From Rhynchonema sp. JSB1_4 (lineage: Eukaryota > Nematoda > Chromadorea > Monhysterida > Xyalidae), in NCBI GenBank assembly GCA_030248065.1, contig JASAMV010003121.1, positions 1-64,000 on the forward strand: 64,000 nt of DNA. Direction: 5' to 3'. The notes beneath the pieces are model-generated. The model ran no database searches. It had not been told where the DNA came from and worked only from the letters and a program-made list of their open reading frames with translations. Made by a program: the position numbers and the translations under genes. Shown piece after piece: positions 57,640-64,000 of this stretch (positions are counted from its first letter, which is position 1; each line of letters starts with the position of its first letter).

Positions 57640-57901
57640 TACCTACTGTACCAGGCTCCGGCGGCTGGTGCAGTAAGCTGGGATTTTTGGCCCAAAATGG
57701 TATGAAATCGGTATTTTCACTCCAAATAAACAAAAAATCGCGTGATACGCGCGAAATTAGCGTTTTAGAGCACATTTTCATCAATATTTAGACCTAAAAA
57801 TTTTGTTCTCCCCCCCCTAGCTCGGCCGGTACAGTAGGTTGCCGCCGCACATTTTTGGTGGTACAGTACGTTGCCGCCCCCCCTGGGTGGCTACACCACT
57901 G

Positions 57902-58367
57902 CCCCCAAACTGACTAGCTGGCTTTCTTGCGCCGGTCATCAAGTCAAAAAAGTGTTGGTTTTAGTGCTGCCAAAATGACCATTTTATGAACCAAAATGGT
58001 AAGATTCGCTGAGATCTTCTCTCACCCACGCACACGTGCACAAAAATACGCATTGTAAGTGCAGTGCCCTGTGTGTTAGTAATTTATATTTTTGGAAAAA
58101 AACGCTTTTTTCGAAAAAAAAAACCTTTTTTTCAAATTAATTACCAGCACTTTAGGAATTCCGAAGGTCGACCCTCGATTGCGACGAGACCTCTGATTTG
58201 ATCAAATTAAGCTGTTTTTGATCGAGTTTCTATCGACTTGGTCGAGTCGAGTTCATTTTGTCGTCAACAGAAATTGCTTCAGTTTCAGCTTCATCACATT
58301 GCTCTTTTTCTGGTGTCCATCACGGGTTTGGCTGGAACCACCACAAACGGCCTTGCGGTTCCGAATC
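57902..58367. other. Upstream flank of the HIRA gene
   Basis: Holds the end of a GCTAGC-type element (TGACTAGCTGGCTTTCTTGC near 57910) and then unique AT-rich DNA. The promoter and 5' UTR of HIRA probably lie at about 58050-58367. No specific promoter motif stands out. Confidence 0.4.
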
Positions 58368-61300
58368 ATGAAAATCTTGCGCCCGTCATGGATAAATCAC
58401 AAAGGTTTGCTTCTCTCACGATGAATGACGATAAAGGTAAAGGTAGAGGCGTTCCGCAGAATTTAGGCTCCGCAAGGGACCTACCAACAACCCGTTGCCG
58501 GTGACTCTAATGGGTAGGTGCCTGTTACCCGCAGCAATTGCTGCTTCCCATTTACCGACCCTTCTCAGGGATGGAAGGCTGGGTTGACCCACTTCACTAC
58601 TTTGATGTTGCTCCGTCCGCTGGGGGTTGATCCCAGAACTAACTAGGCCAAACGCTGCTTAGCCTGCCAGATCGGACGGGGTACACACGAGCAAACGTGG
58701 TATGGGTGTCGTTAAAGTGAGTGATGATCGAATGGATGGTATTTAATTTTTATGTCATACCGACGCGTTTGTGCCAGGTGCACCGATTCTTTCGTGCGAC
58801 GTTCACGAAAGCGGCGGCAAACTGCTCACGGCCGGGTCAGATCTCGAGGGTCGCACGGGCTTCGTGATCATTTGGAACATCACCGGACTGTTTGAAGCGA
58901 AAGATGTCAAATCACCGAGCCCAACACTTCAACAGCCGTTGTGCAAGATTGAATTGGGATGTACGCAGGGTTTTTTTTCAAAGCCTTTATTCATTTCCGT
59001 GATTTACATTTACAATCAAAGCTGTTGTATTATAAGCCTTCTTTTCACAACTAATCTTTTGTCATTCTCTCGCATCCTTATAATTTGTAAATATTGGATT
59101 GAAGCTTGCCCGAATTCGTGTCGTTGGTCGCCTCGCGGTGGACATTTTGCGATTGGTTCGAGTGATTGTACGGCGTCCGTTTACGCATTTAACGGTCGGA
59201 TCATGTCGGCTGGTAAGTTGTTGCATTCGTATGAAGCGCCAAAGGTTCATTGTCGTCATGCAGCAGATGTCTCAATCGGGCCAAGCCGAAATCTTCGAAT
59301 TCTTTGTCGATCCGAAGATTCAAAAGGCCCGAAAAAACTGAGTTGCAAAACGACGAACGGCGATTTTTCGTTGAAAACCCCCAAATTTCTCGCTGCTTCG
59401 ACGCGAAATTGATCAGTGCTGCGGTAGCCGCAACGTTTTCATCAAAAACTGTCAAGAATTTGGCCCCACTGCCAGTGTAGTTCCTGGGCGAGGGGACTCC
59501 CCTAATTACTAATTTCCACTAATTTCTCCGACCAAGGTACACTAGTGCACTAATTTCCCCTCCGGGAATACTAATTTTCCCAATTGTTGCCCAAAATAGG
59601 CATTTTTAGGCCTAAAATGGGCATTTTATGCCTAAAATGTGTGATTTTTGGGTCAATGTTGTCAAAAGTCGCCAAAATCACCCCCAAAATACCCTTTTTA
59701 TGAAGTTTTTTTCAAAAAGGGGCAAAAATAGGCCAAATCTTGTGCATAAAAAAATAGAGAGGTACACTAGTTTCCCCTCCGAAAAAGTAGGGAGGTACAC
59801 TAATTACCCCCGCCGGACCAGGAACTACACTGCCCACTGATGATGCTTGGTTGGTTTATTGCCAACGTTCGGTGGTCGCGGTCGCGTTATTGACTGAAGA
59901 TGTCCGACAGATCTTCTGCGCATTTCATCGGGTTTCTCCACAGATCGATTGGGCCCATGGATACGGGCCGGCTATTGCAACAAAACAGATGTTCGACCGT
60001 GTCAGGCTCGGTGTTGCATCGAGGGCACACGTTTTGTATGTTTGGGTACAAACGCCGAACCTGCCCGAGGTCTACCTGCGTGTGCCACCGTGCACACCGA
60101 ATTCAGCGAACAATCTCCAACGTCCGGATGTCCACGTCCGTCGCACAGACTGGAGATGCCGACCGCGCAACTGCTGATGCTGCAATGTTTCACTTGCCTT
60201 AATTTTCAGGCACACTGGAGTCCAACACGGGCGGCGCACCGATGCTCGCTGAGAAATGGAAATGTGCACACACGCTCAGGGCACATAATGGAGGTTACTT
60301 ACTGTTACTATGGATGTCATTGATTGTGTTACATTTTTCTGAAACAAAATGCTGACCTTTCTGGTGTACATATACTGGCATGAAGCACCGTTCATTGCTC
60401 TTCGTCGAAAAACGGTTCTTTTCGAACGTTTTTTTTTACTATTTTTTCGGTACTCAAGGATGAAACCCCGGAAAACATGACCATTTTCGGTAATATTCTT
60501 GTTGAGGGGATGATTATTGAAGCGTGCGTAACTTGGCGAAAACGCAGTTTTTAGCCTTTTTTGCCAAATCAATATTCGTCCTCCAACCAATTTTTCCTTA
60601 AAATCGATAAACACGTCAGGTTTGCATTGCAATAATTATTATGCAAAATAAAACACGGCACTTCCGATGTCTTTTCGACTATAAAACCAAAATAGAAATA
60701 CTTGAAAAAATATTCGGGTTTCGGACCCGGATAAAATAAAATATAAAAAAACCCAAAAAAACGATTTTCTTTTGAAAAAAAACGTCGTTTTTCATCTGCC
60801 GGTGCAGACTGGTGTGATCTTTCTCATGATCAATAATACACAAAACAATAAATAATCAACAATAATTTATAAATACCAACCAAATATAATACAGCTTCAA
60901 TATTGCATATTTGCTGCAGAAGTCATCCACGCCGAGTGGTCACCGGATGAGCGTTGGTTGGCCACCTGCGGTGTCGACCTGCTTGTGATTGTGTGGAATG
61001 CCAGATCGCCCCACTTCGGTTCGTGTGGTCTGTGGTGCGTTGCAATTAAAAAAACTTCGATGTTCACCCCGGCTCCCAAACAGCATTATTTTTTTAAGTT
61101 CGTGTCACATAAAGCCGACCCATAAACTCCGAGGGCTGTGTTCGGAAATGTTTCCAACTATAGCCCTAGGGCTCCATCTGGGTAACGTTTGAACCAAATT
61201 TGGCCCAGTGTTTTTTTTGACTGAAGTGAGGGGTGCACCGAATTTAGGTACCAAGGCACCTAAACTTTCAGAATGTTTTTGGCACCTAAAAATCGTAAAT

Positions 61301-64000
61301 TCAGGTGCCCGCGGCACCTGGCCTCATTTGAAATAGCAAAAACAGAATAGGCCGATTCTCCACCGTTATTCGAATAGAGCCCGGTAGCTTTGTGTGAAAA
61401 ATTCCGGTTGCATGTTTCGCTGCTGATTGGTTTTTCGGAAAAACAGTCAATATCTCATCTAAATTTCAAGCTATCTCTTTCAGAAATGGTCGCCAAACTG
61501 AAGTCACACAGCGATCTTGTCAAAGGCGTGACGTTCGACCCGTTATTACGACATTTGGCCAGTCAAAGTGCTGATGGATCGTTGAAGATTTGGGATACGA
61601 ACACTTGGCGATGCGTTGAGACGGTCACCGAGCCGTTCAGTGATGTAGCACAGGTCGTATACATACGTGTAAATAGTTCAGACCGGTAAAAAAGGTAAAG
61701 GCGTTCCGCAGAATTTTGGCTCAGCGAGGGACCTCCCGACGGCCGGTGACTCCCAATGGGTAGATGCCTGTTATAAGTAATGGGTGAGTCTGCCCGCTGG
61801 CAGCAGACGATGTTGAATAATAACGGGGAGCCCAGTCGAAGAAAGCCATTTTTTGTTCATAAAGGATTTTGGAATGTACATGCCTCCCCGTTATTAGGTG
61901 CCTGTTACCCGCAGCAATTGTTGCTTCCCGTTTACCGACCCTTCTCAGGGATGGAAGGCTGGGTTGACCCACTTATTTTTCCGTGTTTTGTATAAATTTA
62001 CACACTCCTTTGTTTTTCAGACGCAATACCTGCGATGTTCATGGTCACCCAATGGGGCTTATGTCGCCGGTAAGTGGAAATTTTGGCATAGCTATGGCGT
62101 TTTAGCTGAACTCCAGTGGGCTAATTGCAGAATACACTTTTATCGTCAAATTTGTCCCTCGTTATTACCAAAAGAAATAAAACAAAACCAACGATAACCA
62201 TTTTTGGCTTATACTAATGTCGCTTGCGCCCTTTCTGTGCACAATGCGTACATTGCTTGCTCACAATTCGGCGCTGCGTGCGCAACTTGCATAAACGACA
62301 TTTGTCTTAGCCAGCCACGACCGTTTGCAGCTGTAAACGCAGTCAACCACGGTGTGCCCACGGCACAACTAATTGAACGCAAACGTGCAGCAGCGGGCGC
62401 GTCAACTGCGCAACAGAATGGCATGCAACAACGCAATGGTGCTGTCGCCTGGCCGCACGCCCGAGACTTTGCCGGACATCGAAACGCGATTGTGTGCTCG
62501 GTTGGTTGATCGGGGCAGTTGGGATCGTAGTCTTTAGACTAGTTTTTGGGCGCAATTTGAGCCTGAAATTTTTATTCCCCCCCCCAGAAACTGGACGGTT
62601 GTGTTGCATGTACACGTCACATTCTGCGCCTGAAATGCCCAAATGTGCTAAAGCCAGTCAGTTTGCACCAAAAGTTCTCGGGTGTGGTACAATTTGCTCC
62701 TGGAAGATTTTGAAGAAAAATACGTGGTTTTAATCAATCTTTGCGCATACGTTCAGGTGCCGCTAAATTACCTAAAGCGCGTTGACGATCCCCTCGTGAG
62801 AAGTCACGTGACGATAAATTTTGAGTTTTCAAAAAAATTTGTGCAACGCCTCCATTTGACCTGAAAACGGCGTTTTCGCTTATTTTTCTAATTAAAAAAT
62901 TTTTGCAAAAAGAAAAATTTTTAGACAGTGCTCTAATAAAAATTTTTTCAACCCTGGTCACACCACCACACGCTACGCGCACACATCAATTCCGTCCGTT
63001 CCGTTCCGACGCAAACCGACCATTTCCACCCAAAACTGAATTTCACCCAAAAATGCTTCGATTGGACATTTTTGAAACATCTGCGCGCACGCTGATGTTA
63101 GTTCATGAAGCATTAGCCAGCAGATTCTTGTTTTGGGCCTATCAGGCTACCACCACACCAATTTTTAGGCCTAAGGTCTAAAAAATTGATCTGTGACGTC
63201 GGATATACTCGAAAAAGTCCAATTGACTGGTGCAGGTTTGGTGTTTGGTTGACAAAATCATTAAAGGGTGTGTCTAACGTCTCCTAACCCCATGTTTTTT
63301 TGGGTGGAATTGAAAGATGCCCCCGAAAGGCCGCCGTGTGCAAAAAAACCGCGTCTTCTAACTCGCTAAATCGCGAAATCTTGAGGGTTACTTTTCGAAT
63401 AAAATCAATTTCCGGACACAAAATTCAGACTGAGAAGACGGAAAAGAGCTACGAAACGAAACACACACAAACCAGCTTCTATGTGTTAAATGAAACATTC
63501 ATTGTGTCCACAGTCAAGCCAGCAGCCAGAGTGGTCTGTGTTGAGCGTTTACGTGCATTGTATAGGCCGCTGAGCCGCGCTTAAACATGCAATGTTTCAG
63601 CAGAAAAACGCCAAACGTGAGTAGCGCCCATTCAAAAGCGCCTGGAGTTTTGTGTCCGGAAATTGATTTAATTCGAAAAGTAACCCTCAAGATTTCGCGA
63701 TTTAGCGGGCTACAAGACGCGGTTTTTTGCACACTGCGGGCTGTCGAGGTCATCTTTCGATTGCACCTCATAAAACATGGGGTTAAGAGACGTTAGACAC
63801 ACCCTTTAAAGGCGAGAAATACAATCAAGTTTAAACATTTGCAGCGCTGGAACCCCTGTCTGTACTATCCGGACCCCGGGCAACGTCAACGTTCGCCATC
63901 ATGTGTGCTTGCTCTATCAGGCAGAGACGCTATATTGTCCATATGGGCGTATCCATCGAAACTACGCCGACCGTTGTGCATTGTGCGCGGCGTGTGCAAG
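58368..64000 (+). CDS. HIRA: HIRA histone chaperone, N-terminal WD40 part
   Basis: HIRA deposits histone H3.3-H4 independently of replication; its N-terminal WD40 propeller is followed by B-domain and C-terminal regions that lie beyond this window. Exons: 58368-58404, 58778-58960, 59105-59212, 60920-61018, 61484-61653, 62021-62069, 62331-62500, 63845->64000, all phase-consistent. The start MKILRPSWINHKG matches the family N-terminus (MKLLKP-type). Further matches are GFVIIWNI, VIHAEWSPDERWLATCGVD, LVKGVTFDPLLRHLASQSAD, CSWSPNG, VPTAQLIER, DFAGHRNAIV and ALSGRDAILSIWA. Between exons 3 and 4 the family has about 30 more residues (a Glu-x-Trp-Arg-Cys segment and the loop before the third blade) that I could not find; a small exon is missed or that segment is shortened. 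That 1.7-kb gap also holds a MITE and a LINE fragment. The gene is truncated by the window end. Confidence 0.9.
58430..58720. repeat. Interspersed repeat, copy 1 (HIRA intron 1)
   Basis: Shares GGTAAAGG, GGCGTTCCGCAGAATTT, GAGGGACCT/AAGGGACCT, TGCCTGTTACCCGCAGCAAT and CTTCTCAGGGATGGAAGGCT with 61683-61975. It has a GGTTGATCCC box near 58625. It may be a SINE or the end of a LINE; the superfamily is not assigned. Confidence 0.6.
59473..59832. mobile_element. CAGTGTAG-family MITE in HIRA
   Basis: Starts CAGTGTAGTTCCTGG and ends CCAGGAACTACACTG, flanked by CCCACTGC (59465-59472) and CCCACTGA (59833-59840), a near-exact duplication. It is the cleanest solitary copy of the family that fills 53-57 kb. 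It contains TAGGCATTTTTAGGCC palindromes and AGGTACACTA repeats. It lies between HIRA exons 3 and 4. Confidence 0.85.
59850..60230 (-). pseudogene. LINE fragment, reverse-transcriptase C-terminus
   Basis: On the minus strand, ending at a TAA near 59893-59895, the frame reads a CARWHTQVDLGQVRRLY segment followed by a zinc-knuckle-like CPRCNTEPDTVEHLFCC. This is the pattern that closes the reverse transcriptase of many non-LTR retrotransposons. An in-frame stop upstream limits the open part. It is a degenerate 3' fragment inside the HIRA gene. Confidence 0.55.
61683..61975. repeat. Interspersed repeat, copy 2, with inner insertion
   Basis: Second copy of the 58430-58720 repeat. About 120 bp (roughly 61775-61895) with TAATAACGGGGAG / CTCCCCGTTATTA inverted ends splits it between two copies of TGCCTGTTA. 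It lies in the HIRA intron after exon 61484-61653. Confidence 0.55.
63265..63805. mobile_element. TTAA-flanked TIR element (piggyBac-like MITE)
   Basis: Imperfect terminal inverted repeats of about 160 bp begin AGGGTGTGTCTAACGTCTC. The element is flanked by TTAA on both sides (63261-63264, 63806-63809). A TTAA target is the hallmark of piggyBac transposons. The arms contain CTCGCTAAATCGCGAAATCT and ATCAATTTCCGGACACAAAA. No transposase. It lies in the last HIRA intron of the window. Confidence 0.82.

Larger units (their letters stand above)
56503..57901. mobile_element. Element with CAGTGGTGTGGCTACCCAGG ends
   Basis: Inverted termini CAGTGGTGTGGCTACCCAGG (56503) and CCTGGGTGGCTACACCACTG (57882-57901). 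Inner repeats are ACCGTACCGGCCGAG and its inverse CTCGGCCGGTACAG. It encloses the elements at 56786 and 57113. No clear 8-bp duplication, so boundaries are less certain. Confidence 0.6.

Noticed and set aside
63514..63771. Similar open frames near both ends of 63265-63805
   Set aside because: They are mirror translations of the terminal inverted repeats of the TTAA-flanked element.
1..64000. tRNA, rRNA or bacterial-type operons
   Set aside because: No cloverleaf, rRNA core sequence or closely packed co-directional uninterrupted genes was recognised; a tRNA scan was not possible, so small RNA genes could have been missed.

Overview
This window is nuclear DNA of an invertebrate animal. The evidence is split genes with 60-1500 bp GT-AG introns and pyrimidine-rich TTTCAG acceptors, a HIRA histone chaperone, ionotropic-glutamate-receptor-like and receptor guanylyl cyclase genes, and very many small inverted-repeat transposons. 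The receptor repertoire (an iGluR-like protein without an amino-terminal domain, NIT-domain guanylyl cyclases, a DUF268 protein) suits a protostome. I cannot name the phylum. There are no operons, tRNA or rRNA genes or CRISPR arrays that I can see. Exons were assembled by eye from splice sites, reading phase and, where there are paralogues, comparison between copies.

Layout. 1-5.97 kb: mostly unassigned DNA with one candidate minus-strand exon. 5.97-17.77 kb (+): 20 phase-consistent exons of a large Gln/Pro-rich protein with PPxY-type motifs and a Cys-rich block; its 5' end was not found. 20.14-23.90 kb (+): a 12-exon DUF268 gene, probably a membrane-anchored, methyltransferase-like protein. 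25.04-26.28 kb (-): an iGluR/IR-like receptor with no recognisable pore. 27.7-29.3 kb: an inverted duplication and mobile-element debris. 30.01-49.07 kb (-): three complete head-to-tail paralogues of a NIT-domain receptor guanylyl cyclase, each with 17 exons and identical architecture (cytoplasmic Ser-rich tail, TM1, NIT sensor, TM2, coupling helix, cyclase). Each has a shared upstream block with a CRE-like octamer. 50.2-58.1 kb: a dense nest of non-autonomous TIR elements, many with exact 8-bp target duplications, including GC-rich, poly-G and GGTATT-rich ones. 58.37->64.0 kb (+): the N-terminal WD40 propeller of HIRA, whose introns hold a hAT-like MITE, a LINE fragment and a TTAA-flanked element; the gene runs off the window.

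How the genes relate. The cyclase cluster is the functional centre: it predicts cGMP production gated by a NIT-type ligand sensor (nitric oxide or a nitrogen oxide by analogy with other animals), with three versions that have begun to diverge. Copy C has a Glu-to-Asp change at the guanine-recognition position. Copy B has a non-GT donor next to an intron that is fully open in frame. The other genes are unrelated housekeeping or sensory genes.
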